Source: JAYZQT01 sp964412235 (GTDB lineage Bacteria > Pseudomonadota > Alphaproteobacteria > MPNO01 > UBA830). Taken from it: 64,000 bases of DNA. Location: contig CAYPNT010000001.1 in the NCBI GenBank assembly GCA_964412235.1, positions 107,095 to 171,094 on the forward strand, written 5' to 3'. Below, piece after piece: positions 1-8,205 of this stretch (its first letter is position 1; every line of letters starts with the position of its first letter). Position numbers and translations under genes: made by a program. The notes under the pieces were generated by a model. It did no database searches. It worked only from the letters and a program-made list of their open reading frames with translations, and was not told the origin of the DNA.

Positions 1-789
1 ACCTGCGTTAAGATAGGAGTCAAAGGCCGCAATTGTGATATTACCCTTCACGAAGGGTTTCTTTTTGCTATTAGACTGTTTCACCGTGTAAAGGCCTGCC
101 ATGCCTTTCCAGAGAAATTCATCAGTGCCTTTGGGTCCGATTGGAATAATCCGCAGTCCACCTGGGACAGTAGCATGTGCCTTACGAAGCGCCGGCATTG
201 CTGTAGCGACTGGAGCCGCATCCACACGCCCCTGAACGACCATACCAATACTTGCAACCACGCCGCCGGATTCTACGGCTGTGATATCATTTAATGTAAG
301 CCCCGCGGAACTGAGCACAACTTTATTACATTGGGCCAAAGACACGTTTGTCTTATATTTGACGACAACGCGTTTTCCTTTGAAGTCCTCCATCTTTTTG
401 ATGCCGGAACTTTCTTTAACCATATAAGCGTACGGCAAAATCCAAACACGAGCGATTGCTCGCACCTTCTTTGTCGCTTTTTTGTAGGGTGCGACGGCAC
501 TCCACGCCATTCCCGAATCAAGAGAAGAATTTACGCCAAGCGTAATTTCGCCGACCTCCATCAGTGGCAGATATACTGAAGAACCTGCATGCGGTTGCGC
601 GTTAGCCCGTATACCCATTTGTTCTTGGAAAAGTTTGGCAAAACCGCTAGCGAGCAGAAAATACACAGATCCTTGCGGGTTACTCCCGATGGTTATGCGT
701 TTTAGTTTTGCATTTACGGTGCCCGTTCCCATGGAGAATGCGGCGACCGCAGCAGTAAAAACGGCTGCTTTTAATGCTTTATTTTTCAT
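1..789 (-). CDS. TRAP transporter TAXI-family solute-binding protein, 3' part beyond window edge
   Basis: I translated this minus-strand frame by hand; it is open from 789 to the window edge, giving 263 codons of an incomplete protein. It starts with a Sec-type signal peptide (Lys-rich start, Ala/Val core, likely cut after GTVNA near residue 27). After it comes the TAXI-family opening ITIGSNPQGSVYFLLASGFA and the PHAGSSVYLPLMEVGEITLG region of periplasmic binding proteins that feed tripartite ATP-independent transporters. The ligand is probably an organic acid or aromatic acid, inferred from the neighbouring catabolic genes. Two adjacent ATG codons (792 and 789) follow the ribosome site GGGAG; the second has the better spacing. 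The membrane subunits would lie off the left edge. Confidence 0.85.
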   Translation of the reverse strand, partial: MKNKALKAAVFTAAVAAFSMGTGTVNAKLKRITIGSNPQGSVYFLLASGFAKLFQEQMGIRANAQPHAGSSVYLPLMEVGEITLGVNSSLDSGMAWSAVAPYKKATKKVRAIARVWILPYAYMVKESSGIKKMEDFKGKRVVVKYKTNVSLAQCNKVVLSSAGLTLNDITAVESGGVVASIGMVVQGRVDAAPVATAMPALRKAHATVPGGLRIIPIGPKGTDEFLWKGMAGLYTVKQSNSKKKPFVKGNITIAAFDSYLNAG

Positions 790-970
790 CATTTACTCCC
801 TCAGCAAAGTGTTGATCATTTTTGATTAAACTATTCTCAAAACGTTAGCACATGGAGTTCGGGTCGTTAAGACGGGTTTATTTAAAAGTTGTTCTTATCA
901 TTACGCAAAAATTTAGGGTAGGCAGGCGGTGAAATACACCGCAGGTGGAATTTATGAAATGTACTCAGCT

Positions 971-1423
971 TCAACAATCGGGATTAGCAAGCACTGTGAG
1001 AATGTCCATTGCTTGCGCGCGGTCGGAGGTGTTTAGGGGTGCGAGGATTTTTTCCTGAGCACGTTCTGTTGCCTCAAACGCGTTCTCCAAAATAGTCTGT
1101 CCGTTGCGCGTCAGAAAAAGAGCGTTCGCTCTGCGGTCTTTCTTTCTGCGGGATTTAGAAATCATATTGCGTTTAATCATGACCCGAAGTACCTCAGTTA
1201 GGGTGCTGCGGTCGATACCGCTCGCCTCCACCAAAGTGGTTTGGCTCATACCCGGATTTTGATAAACGTTTATAAGGACAGCAAACTGTCTGGGGTTTGG
1301 ACCGTTTTCGCCTACTTCTTCAGTGAAAAGGTCAACCGCTCTCTGCTGACACCGTCGTATCAAATGCCCAGGAGCATCTCTGAGGGAGTACGAGTGTAAT
1401 TTTCTGTCCATAGGGTGTGTCAT
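971..1423 (-). CDS. MarR-family transcriptional regulator (LLM-side)
   Basis: A 150-residue winged-helix regulator. The recognition-helix region reads SQTTLVEASGIDRSTLTEVL, followed by the wing with KSRRKKDRRANALFLT, both typical of MarR proteins that bind palindromic operators as dimers and release them on binding phenolic or other aromatic ligands. It is divergent from the luciferase-like monooxygenase at 1548, with 124 bp between the starts containing an inverted repeat (1456-1475). It probably represses itself and that monooxygenase. The ligand cannot be told from sequence. Confidence 0.85.
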   Translation of the reverse strand: MTHPMDRKLHSYSLRDAPGHLIRRCQQRAVDLFTEEVGENGPNPRQFAVLINVYQNPGMSQTTLVEASGIDRSTLTEVLRVMIKRNMISKSRRKKDRRANALFLTRNGQTILENAFEATERAQEKILAPLNTSDRAQAMDILTVLANPDC

Positions 1424-1455
1424 GCTATTCTATTGGTCCTGCGAACATACTTATA

Positions 1456-1475
1456 TATCAGATGAAATAATGATA
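1456..1475. promoter_or_regulatory. Candidate MarR operator, TATCA-N10-TGATA
   Basis: Perfect inverted repeat TATCA (1456-1460) and TGATA (1471-1475) in the short space between the divergent marR (start 1423) and the flavin monooxygenase gene (start 1548). A dyad of about 20 bp is the usual size of a MarR operator. The core TATC-N12-GATA recurs with identical spacing at 12137-12156 upstream of the molybdenum-hydroxylase operon. Function is inferred from position and symmetry only. Confidence 0.35.
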
Positions 1476-1547
1476 GTCTGTACACGGAATATATTTAGGA
1501 GTAACATCGTTTATTAAATACTTCGGCTTTTAATTTGGGAGATAAAA

Positions 1548-2621
1548 ATGGAATTCGGGATGCAATTTTTTCCTGCTGTAGGGCCAGACCAAAAGTCGGG
1601 ACAGCAATATTTTGATGAATGTTTGCGTCTTACCGAATTTGCGGACGTTTATGGGTATACGCATATCAGGACTGTGGAACATTATTTTCATCCCTATGGT
1701 GGCTATAGTCCCAATCCGATTGTATTTTTATCCGCGGCGTCCCAACGTACAAAAAAAGCCCGCATGGTTACTGGTGCTGTTCTTCCTGTTTTTAATAATC
1801 CTCTCAAGCTAGCGGGTGAAATAGGGATGTTGGACTCTATTTCGGACGGCCGAGTGGAAATAGGCTTTGCGCGGGCTTTCTTGCCGCACGAATACGACCG
1901 TTTTGGCATTGATCTTGATGAGAGTGTGGCGCGGTTTGACGAAGGTATGGAACAAGTGGATCTTTTGCTGACCGGTGAGAACGTGTCGCATGAAGGAAAA
2001 TTTCACAGCTTTAAGGATGTCACCTCTTTACCACGTCCCGCACAACAGCCGCGACCCAACTTTTGGACCGCAGCATTTACGACACCGGAGTCTTTTGAGA
2101 AGGCCGGGCGCGTCGGAAATTATATTATGGCAATCCCAATTGGGGGAGCACAGATGTCTGAGCTAATTTCTATCTATCGCGACGCATGGAAATCGGCGGG
2201 TCACGAGGGGGAGGGTCGGACCATGCTTGCTTTTCACATGTACTGCCACGAAGATGCGGCGGAAGCCGCACGAATTGCGAGGGAGCCTCTCAATCGGTAT
2301 CTAAAATCGCTTGTGAATGCGGCGAGTGATTGGGTGGATGGTGCATCTTCCGACAATTATAAAGGTTACGACAAAATGATCGCGGCGTTGGATCGGGAAA
2401 CCTTTGAAAGCCAAGTAGAGAAAGGTGCTGCTTGGGTTGGTACTCCGGAGACTCTCATTGACCAAATTAGAGACTATAATGATGCGGTTGGTGGCTTTGA
2501 TGATGCCTCTCTTCAAGTTAATTTTAATGACATGTCATATGAAGATGCGGAACAATCGGTTAAGCTGTTTGGAGAAAAAGTAATGCCGCTCGTTGCCGAA
2601 AGTAGTGCAGCTGAAGCGTAA
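1548..2621 (+). CDS. LLM-class flavin-dependent monooxygenase (bacterial luciferase-like)
   Basis: A 357-residue TIM-barrel protein of the luciferase-like monooxygenase family, which uses reduced FMN and O2. It opens with MEFGMQFFPAVGP. The next segment contains TVEHYF, and AGEIGMLDSISDGRVEIGFA is the usual mid-barrel LLM block. A C-terminal WVGTPETLIDQIRDY segment is also typical. The start has a good ribosome site (GGGAG about 6 nt upstream). It is divergent from a MarR gene and sits among aromatic-catabolic genes, so a role in oxidising a xenobiotic or aromatic-derived substrate is plausible, but the substrate is unknown. FMN reductase would have to be supplied from elsewhere. Confidence 0.85.
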   Translation: MEFGMQFFPAVGPDQKSGQQYFDECLRLTEFADVYGYTHIRTVEHYFHPYGGYSPNPIVFLSAASQRTKKARMVTGAVLPVFNNPLKLAGEIGMLDSISDGRVEIGFARAFLPHEYDRFGIDLDESVARFDEGMEQVDLLLTGENVSHEGKFHSFKDVTSLPRPAQQPRPNFWTAAFTTPESFEKAGRVGNYIMAIPIGGAQMSELISIYRDAWKSAGHEGEGRTMLAFHMYCHEDAAEAARIAREPLNRYLKSLVNAASDWVDGASSDNYKGYDKMIAALDRETFESQVEKGAAWVGTPETLIDQIRDYNDAVGGFDDASLQVNFNDMSYEDAEQSVKLFGEKVMPLVAESSAAEA

Positions 2622-2831
2622 GTTGTGAGAAGCCAAACCAATAAGAGGTTGGGACGGGTTCCGGCCTTTTCCCGCCGCTATCTCCATCGTGATTTCTAGC
2701 AATGGTAGAGATACCGTAGCAAATTTTTGCTTTGGCTCAAAAAAAACAAAATCCGGCTCATTCCAGTAGTGTGGTAATTAAAGGCTTGTTTGTATGTATA
2801 ATGTTCTGACCTTTATTTCGGGTTTTTACTT

Positions 2832-3809
2832 ATGACCACGCTCGTGACAGGTGTCGCCGGGTTTATCGGCTATCATACAGCCACCCGACTTTTGGCTCGT
2901 GGTGACACCGTCGTCGGGATCGATAGTTTGAGTGATTATTATAGTGTGGCGTTAAAACAGGCTCGTCTGGACCAGTTAACAAAACATGAAGCCTTCACAT
3001 TTCATCGTCTGGATTTGGCGGAGCGGACGGCTTTTGAGACAATTAGGTCCGCGATTAAAGGGGTCGTGCGTGCCATACATCTCGCGGCACAGCCTGGTGT
3101 TAGACATTCAATCGAACATCCCTTTGATTATGTAGACTCAAATCTTGTTGCACATATGACAGTCCTTGAACTTTGTAGGCATAACCCGGAATTCGAACAC
3201 TTAGTCTATGGTAGTTCTAGCTCAGTGTACGGGGCTAACACTAAATTACCCTTTTCTACGGAAGACAGGGTCGAGCGACCGGTTTCGCTTTATGCGGCGA
3301 CAAAACTAGCCAATGAGCATATGAGTTACAGCTATGCACATTTATATGGAATACCACAAACGGGCCTTCGGTTTTTTACCGTTTATGGCCCCTGGGGTCG
3401 ACCAGATATGGCTGTTTCTCTTTTCACAGACGCGATTTTTCAGGGGCACCCAATAGAGCTTTTCAATAACGGAGAAATGAAGCGAGATTTTACTTATATT
3501 GATGATATCGTGAATGGTATTATCGCGGCCCACGACCATCCACCACAATCGGCTAAAACACCGCCCCATAGAATCTATAATATTGGTAGTAGTGAACCAG
3601 AACCTTTGCTTAAGTTGGTTGGCTTCCTCGAAAAGGCAATCGGTAAAGAAGCACGCTTGGTCATGAAGCCGATGCAAAAAGGCGAGGTGTTGGAGACGTA
3701 TGCAGATATTGCTGTTACAGAACGGGAGTTAGAGTTTAAACCAACGGTCGGACTAGATGTTGGCATCCCTGAGTTTGTTGATTGGTTTAAAACTTTTCAT
3801 AAAATATAA
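2832..3809 (+). CDS. NAD-dependent sugar epimerase, UDP-glucuronate 4-epimerase-like
   Basis: A 325-residue extended short-chain dehydrogenase. The N-terminal Rossmann motif GVAGFIGYHTA spans residues 7-17, the active-site Ser cluster is at 128-131, and the catalytic pair is Tyr154-x3-Lys158 (YAATK). The segment LRFFTVYGPWGRPDMA is characteristic of UDP-glucuronate 4-epimerases (CapI/LspL type), which make UDP-galacturonate for polysaccharide or LPS. It stands alone, about 210 bp after the LLM gene and 100 bp before the gentisate dioxygenase, and appears unrelated to their chemistry. UDP-glucose 4-epimerase activity cannot be excluded. Confidence 0.8.
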   Translation: MTTLVTGVAGFIGYHTATRLLARGDTVVGIDSLSDYYSVALKQARLDQLTKHEAFTFHRLDLAERTAFETIRSAIKGVVRAIHLAAQPGVRHSIEHPFDYVDSNLVAHMTVLELCRHNPEFEHLVYGSSSSVYGANTKLPFSTEDRVERPVSLYAATKLANEHMSYSYAHLYGIPQTGLRFFTVYGPWGRPDMAVSLFTDAIFQGHPIELFNNGEMKRDFTYIDDIVNGIIAAHDHPPQSAKTPPHRIYNIGSSEPEPLLKLVGFLEKAIGKEARLVMKPMQKGEVLETYADIAVTERELEFKPTVGLDVGIPEFVDWFKTFHKI

Positions 3810-3912
3810 AAACCTTCAATTTAATTTTGACCAATTTAATATACTGGCCTAGCTGATATTGCATTTATAATGTTACTATCCCACTGAAGCGGGTTTTTGG
3901 GAGGACAAAAAC

Positions 3913-4959
3913 ATGAGTAGGGCTCTGCACGAAAAACCAGAACTGACCAACGCGCGTGCGGATTTTTATGGCCGTATGGCGGAACAAAGTATGACACCCC
4001 TCTGGGAAGTTCTGCATACCCTATTGGCTGAAGCGCCGGTTACCGAAGCTACACCGCACAAGTGGGATTATGATCTTTGTCGTCCCTATATCATGGAGTC
4101 CGCTGACGTAATTTCCGCGGCCGAAGCTGAACGTAGAGTTATGGTGTTGGAAAATCCCACATTAGAGGGCCGCTCGTGTATCACAGAGGCCCTTTACGCT
4201 GGCCTTCAGCTTATAATGCCTGGTGAAGTTGCGCCGGCGCATAGGCACTCTCCCGCTGCTCTGCGCTTTATCGTGGAAGGATCCGGTGCCTACACTGCGA
4301 TAAATGGTGAAAAGGCATATATGGAAGTCGGTGACTTGATTCTGACACCGTCCTGGGTCTGGCATGACCATGGCCATGACGGGGATGTGCCCGTGGTTTG
4401 GCTGGATGGGCTTGATATACCGCTTGTTCGGCATTTGGGACCGGTGTTTGCTGAGCCATATCCTGATGCAGAATTTCCGAAAGGCCGTCCGACGGGTGAC
4501 AATGTGGCTCGTTATGGGGGCAACATGTTGCCATTCGGTCAGACGCACACCTCACAAAATTCACCTGTTTTTCATTATCCCTATGCAAATACACGTGAAA
4601 CCCTGGAGACCTTGTCCCAATCAGGTGATGTTGATGCACGCCACGGCATAAAGTTGGAATACATTAATCCGACGACGGGTGGTCCCGTAATGCCGACTAT
4701 TTCTACCTACATGCAGATGCTTACAAAGGACTTTTCAGGTCAAGAGTATCAGACAACTGCCGCATGGGTATATCACTGTGTGGAAGGATCAGGCCGAACA
4801 ATTGTTAATGGTAAAGCTATTGATTGGAAAGCCAAAGATACATTTGTGATCCCTGCCTGGTACAAACATGCGCACGAAGCTGAGGAAAATTCGTTCTTGT
4901 TTAGCTTCACGGATCAGCCGGTCCAGCAGAAGTTGGGTCTTTTCAGAGAGGCTGCGTAA
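3913..4959 (+). CDS. Gentisate 1,2-dioxygenase
   Basis: A 348-residue bicupin close to the usual length of gentisate 1,2-dioxygenase, the Fe(II) enzyme that opens the ring of gentisate (2,5-dihydroxybenzoate) to maleylpyruvate. The first cupin supplies the metal site: His110 and His112 in PAHRHSPAALRFI, with a third histidine in VWHDHGHDG (residues 149-157). A second, degenerate cupin near the C-terminus contains VYHCVEGSGRTIVNG. The ribosome site GGGAGG lies just before ATG. It runs toward the minus-strand operon that carries an aromatic oxygenase, dehydrogenase and thioesterase, and is probably the ring-cleavage step for that operon. Maleylpyruvate isomerase and fumarylpyruvate hydrolase are not in the window. 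A 1-hydroxy-2-naphthoate or salicylate dioxygenase of the same family is an alternative. Confidence 0.85.
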   Translation: MSRALHEKPELTNARADFYGRMAEQSMTPLWEVLHTLLAEAPVTEATPHKWDYDLCRPYIMESADVISAAEAERRVMVLENPTLEGRSCITEALYAGLQLIMPGEVAPAHRHSPAALRFIVEGSGAYTAINGEKAYMEVGDLILTPSWVWHDHGHDGDVPVVWLDGLDIPLVRHLGPVFAEPYPDAEFPKGRPTGDNVARYGGNMLPFGQTHTSQNSPVFHYPYANTRETLETLSQSGDVDARHGIKLEYINPTTGGPVMPTISTYMQMLTKDFSGQEYQTTAAWVYHCVEGSGRTIVNGKAIDWKAKDTFVIPAWYKHAHEAEENSFLFSFTDQPVQQKLGLFREAA

Positions 4960-4981
4960 AAACAAGGCGGGTTAACATTTT

Positions 4982-5440
4982 TTAAGCACTATAAAGTTTT
5001 TTCAGAAGCGTGATACATTTTTGGCGCTCGTCTTCGTCTAAATCACCCGCTATTTCGTTTTCATGTTCCAGTGCTACCTGTTTAAGGTCTTTGAGCAGAG
5101 CCACACCGTCTTCGGTCAACCGAAGCGCGTGAGATCGACGATCGGTGGGCGAAACGCGGCGTTTAACAAGTCCTGCGTTTTCCAAACGATCTATGATCTG
5201 TACTAATGTTGAGCGGTCAAAGCGCAGTGCATCGGCAATCGCACTTTGGCTAATGGCGGGATTAGCTTCAATAAGAAGGAGCGTTCCAAATTGCGGGGCA
5301 GTAATGCCATTTCGTCCAACGGTTTTTCCGAAATGATGAAAAACCGCAAGTTGAGCACATCGAAGGTTAAAACCGATTAGGTTTGGCAGGATACCCATAT
5401 TAATGGAAGACTGTTCTGCATTCTTTTTTCCGATTTTCAT
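4982..5440 (-). CDS. MarR-family transcriptional regulator (end of the catabolic operon)
   Basis: A 152-residue winged-helix regulator with the recognition region SQSAIADALRFDRSTLVQII and the wing RRVSPTDRRSHALRLTEDG. It is the last gene of the minus-strand operon, 10 bp after the thioesterase gene, and converges on the gentisate dioxygenase. A regulator at the end of a catabolic operon is often its own repressor. The 26-bp inverted repeat at 12134-12159, near the operon start, is a reasonable target. Aromatic CoA thioesters are known ligands of some MarR proteins, which would fit the pathway proposed here, but that is inference. Confidence 0.85.
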   Translation of the reverse strand: MKIGKKNAEQSSINMGILPNLIGFNLRCAQLAVFHHFGKTVGRNGITAPQFGTLLLIEANPAISQSAIADALRFDRSTLVQIIDRLENAGLVKRRVSPTDRRSHALRLTEDGVALLKDLKQVALEHENEIAGDLDEDERQKCITLLKKLYSA

Positions 5441-5450
5441 CTCTCTACTC

Positions 5451-5888
5451 TTATGAAAAAGTTTGTTTAAAATCTTCCGGAATTTTACCTGCTTTTAGCT
5501 TCGTCTCGTCATTTGGATCAAACAAACCCCATATTCGAATTTCTTTGCCTTCTACCGCGATAACGCCATCGTTCCAAATATTGTGCGTAACCGTGAAACT
5601 TTTACCGCCAAAATGAGAGACAAAGCTCTCAACCTCAAGGTCATCCGTCCACCGGCAACGGCCATTAAAAGAAGCTTGTGCGTCGACAAGAGGCAACCCA
5701 GCGATGTTCCGTCGCTTAATAAGTTGATCATAGGGTTCACCAGCCGCGTCAAGCAAACGATGTGTTCCAATGTCAAACCACCGAAAATAATTTGGGTAAA
5801 ACATCTGTCCCAGTTGATCACAGTGCGCCCATTCCGCGCGGGTTTGAAACTTGTTTGTGAACGGCACTGCGTTCGTCTCCAAATTCAT
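5451..5888 (-). CDS. 4-hydroxybenzoyl-CoA thioesterase-family (hotdog) acyl-CoA thioesterase
   Basis: A 145-residue single hotdog-fold protein. The N-terminal segment RAEWAHCDQLGQMFYPNYFRW (residues about 17-37) corresponds to the 4HBT family block in which an Asp near the start (CDQLG here) is catalytic and the F-x-P-N-Y-F stretch begins the central helix. Such enzymes hydrolyse aryl- or acyl-CoA to the free acid and CoA. In this operon, with a di-iron oxygenase, a dehydrogenase and a nearby gentisate dioxygenase, the best guess is release of gentisate or a related acid from its CoA thioester. It is separated by 84 bp from the upstream gene and 10 bp from the downstream marR. Confidence 0.8.
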   Translation of the reverse strand: MNLETNAVPFTNKFQTRAEWAHCDQLGQMFYPNYFRWFDIGTHRLLDAAGEPYDQLIKRRNIAGLPLVDAQASFNGRCRWTDDLEVESFVSHFGGKSFTVTHNIWNDGVIAVEGKEIRIWGLFDPNDETKLKAGKIPEDFKQTFS

Positions 5889-5972
5889 GTTTTCTTGCAG
5901 GAAGCCGGAAACTAAGCGGACTAGGCAGACAAGACAAGTTTCAATGCCAATGAGTTCAAACTATATGGCTCG

Positions 5973-6539
5973 CTATAAAATGAAAAATGTATCGTTATAA
6001 ACCCCGAGGGGCCAATGACCTGCTCTAAAAATCTGGAATTTGTAGAGAAATGGGTTGTTGTTGTTGGATACTTTTATTGTGCCAAGGGCCGCTTGATGAA
6101 CAGCTTCTGTCGCTGCGCCCGTAGCACTTTTGATGATTGTTTCATCCTTTATTTTTAAACTTAACAATTTTTTAGATACCGCATGAGGTACGGGGTCAAA
6201 AACTTTACTCGCAATTTGGGTCATCCGTGCATGAAAAAGCGAGTCACCTAAAACAGTTTTACTTTCTGCAGTTAAAGTACTACCTAGCCTTGTTTCCGTT
6301 TTCCACCAGGCTGGCGCCCAATCATTGCGAGACGCGACTTTCCGGGCTGTCTGCCAGTCTTTTACTCGGTTGATGTGACGGTGTTTTACCTCTAATGATC
6401 CAAGGTAGTTGTGTACATTTGTTTTGTCGTCTTCAGTGAGCGATTGTCCTGCCGCTTCAAACCAACCAATCTTTGGTAAGACCTTTTCTAATTGCAGCAG
6501 ACGCTTCAAAATGGTTGGCCTGAGGTCAGGTAGTTTCAA
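5973..6539 (-). CDS. Hypothetical protein, possible accessory subunit of the di-iron oxygenase
   Basis: A 188-residue protein I do not recognise. It begins MKLPDLRPTILKRLLQLEKV, is rich in charged and helical segments, has no signal peptide or membrane span, and ends with a conserved-looking aromatic tail, FRAGHWPLGVYNDTFFIL. Its start overlaps the end of the PaaA-like gene by 14 bp, which points to translational coupling and perhaps a stoichiometric complex. Known multicomponent epoxidases have small non-catalytic partners, so an accessory or assembly subunit is a reasonable hypothesis. No catalytic motif is visible. Confidence 0.7.
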   Translation of the reverse strand: MKLPDLRPTILKRLLQLEKVLPKIGWFEAAGQSLTEDDKTNVHNYLGSLEVKHRHINRVKDWQTARKVASRNDWAPAWWKTETRLGSTLTAESKTVLGDSLFHARMTQIASKVFDPVPHAVSKKLLSLKIKDETIIKSATGAATEAVHQAALGTIKVSNNNNPFLYKFQIFRAGHWPLGVYNDTFFIL

Positions 6540-7245
6540 GCTCCACTTTGGGAAGTGTTAGACCTAGTTTTCCTTCTATAAGCTCACGGGCGCGGTTTAT
6601 ATAATCTTCCCGCATTTCCTCATTAGTCCGCAGTTTTATTCCCCATTTTCGGTAGATTTCATTATTTCGTGAGCCCGATTGTCCAAAGAAGGCCGGCATC
6701 CACGGAAACACTTTGTCAACTGCATTTTGCACGGCTACCGCCTTTCCGGCTTCCAAAAGGTCACTGCAAAAATCCTCACCAAATTGTGCGTGAAATCGCT
6801 CCTCTGGCATTGTCATCCTTGCCAGATTTCGGAGCGGGTGAAATGAACAATGGATGAGGTCTTCAACTTGGAGTATTTCTGCCAAATCACCCAATGCTTT
6901 GATAACGCAGAACTCTATCCACGTTTCCATCTTATATTCCATGATGCTCAATGGGCGCTTACTGCTCGTTTCAGGAATCATCTGGTTGTCCGGGATTCCA
7001 ATCTGTTGTCCTAATTCTGCAAATCTTACGTGATGTCCATATTCTTCCATGACAATCCGACAGGTGAGCCATTTTGCATACGGATTTGGCGCGAGTGCAA
7101 TCGCCGGTTCATCAAATACCTGGGAACCGTATAGTTCATTAATTGCGTGGCTGAGAACAATTTTACGAATTGCGTCCTGATATTCTTTGGGCTGGTCACC
7201 AAATTCATCTACCGTCTTTACTTGGCGTATTTCGGTTTCGGTCAT
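6526..7245 (-). CDS. PaaA/PaaC-family ferritin-like di-iron oxygenase component
   Basis: A 239-residue four-helix protein resembling the phenylacetyl-CoA epoxidase family (PaaA/PaaC, also related to BoxB). Two E-x-x-H pairs typical of carboxylate-bridged di-iron sites are present: Glu68-x2-His71 in MEEYGHHVRF and Glu149-x2-His152 in MPEERFHAQFGEDF. Candidate further ligands are Glu37 (AINELYG) and Glu111 (WIEFCV). Presence of both pairs suggests a catalytic rather than a structural subunit. It is shorter than PaaA (about 310 residues) and BoxB (about 470). The ribosome site GAGGATCA precedes ATG. Neighbours supply a reductase, a dehydrogenase and a thioesterase. The likely reaction is O2-dependent epoxidation or hydroxylation of an aromatic CoA thioester; the substrate is inferred. 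Confidence 0.75.
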   Translation of the reverse strand: MTETEIRQVKTVDEFGDQPKEYQDAIRKIVLSHAINELYGSQVFDEPAIALAPNPYAKWLTCRIVMEEYGHHVRFAELGQQIGIPDNQMIPETSSKRPLSIMEYKMETWIEFCVIKALGDLAEILQVEDLIHCSFHPLRNLARMTMPEERFHAQFGEDFCSDLLEAGKAVAVQNAVDKVFPWMPAFFGQSGSRNNEIYRKWGIKLRTNEEMREDYINRARELIEGKLGLTLPKVELETT

Positions 7246-7254
7246 ATTGATCCT

Positions 7255-8205
7255 CTATACGACTGGGTCTGTATTAAACACTTCGAGATCGGTTCGCATT
7301 TCTGAAAAATGAACTCGGAATTTTTTATCTACGGCATCTGATATTTCATTGAGTGACCACTCGCCGTTCTCTGAAATTGCTATAGCCTTCGGCTCAGATT
7401 GCGTAAACAGCATAGTTTCTCGCGCCCGTACTCCAAATATTTGTCCTGTGACGTCCTGCGCGTCCTCGGAGCATAGCCAAGAAACAAAATTCGCCACGTG
7501 ACGTGGCTCTACCTTTAAGGCTCTCGCCTTATAGGTCGCTTGTTCATCGTTGGCGGGCTGAATCATCTTCGTCACTCGTGTCGCGGCAAAGGGGGCAACG
7601 GCGTTAGATGTTACGCCTGACCGGGCCATATCTAGGGCAGCGGTTCGCATGAGAGAAATTAGTCCACCTTTGGAGGCAGAATAAGGAGCTTGACCGTAAT
7701 TTCCGATAAAACCAGCGGTTGAAATAATGTGCACAAGCCGCCCCCATGTGTATTTTTCGCCTCCGCCACGGCGAGACCGCGCTTGATCCCGCATTACCGA
7801 AGTAGCAGCAGCCATCAGATAAAATGGGGCCGATAGATTGTTTTTTATCACCTTGTCCCAATCGTCGGTATCACCCTTAAAGATAAAAGCATCACGGAGA
7901 ATGGCTGCATTGTTTACGACGATATCAATTCCCCCAAATGTATCTCGCGCCATTTCGATGGCTTGGTTTGCTGCAGCAGGAATGCCCATGTCTTCCGTAT
8001 AAGCAGCAGCGCGTTTACCGAGCTTGCGCGTAAATGCTTCTGCGATGGAGGGGTCTGGGTTATTTCCTGCAATATCAACGCCATTATCTGCGACGATTAT
8101 TCTGGCGCCTTTGGCTATGAGGTTTTCGCTTATCGAGGCCCCAATTCCTCTTGCGCCGCCCGTTACGATGGCAACGCGGCCATCAAGCGGTTTTGTACTA
8201 GTCAT
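7255..8205 (-). CDS. Short-chain dehydrogenase/reductase
   Basis: A 316-residue classical SDR with a C-terminal extension. The cofactor motif TGGARGIG is at residues 15-22, NNAA at 98-101, and the catalytic set is Ser162, Tyr175 and Lys179 (YSASK). Overall arrangement and the long loop between residues 140 and 155 resemble the hydroxyacyl-CoA dehydrogenase domain of multifunctional beta-oxidation proteins. The last 60 residues extend beyond the SDR core. The gene overlaps the upstream reductase by 8 bp and is 9 bp from the PaaA-like gene. It may rearomatise or dehydrogenate the oxygenated intermediate; that role is inferred from position. Confidence 0.8.
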   Translation of the reverse strand: MTSTKPLDGRVAIVTGGARGIGASISENLIAKGARIIVADNGVDIAGNNPDPSIAEAFTRKLGKRAAAYTEDMGIPAAANQAIEMARDTFGGIDIVVNNAAILRDAFIFKGDTDDWDKVIKNNLSAPFYLMAAATSVMRDQARSRRGGGEKYTWGRLVHIISTAGFIGNYGQAPYSASKGGLISLMRTAALDMARSGVTSNAVAPFAATRVTKMIQPANDEQATYKARALKVEPRHVANFVSWLCSEDAQDVTGQIFGVRARETMLFTQSEPKAIAISENGEWSLNEISDAVDKKFRVHFSEMRTDLEVFNTDPVV

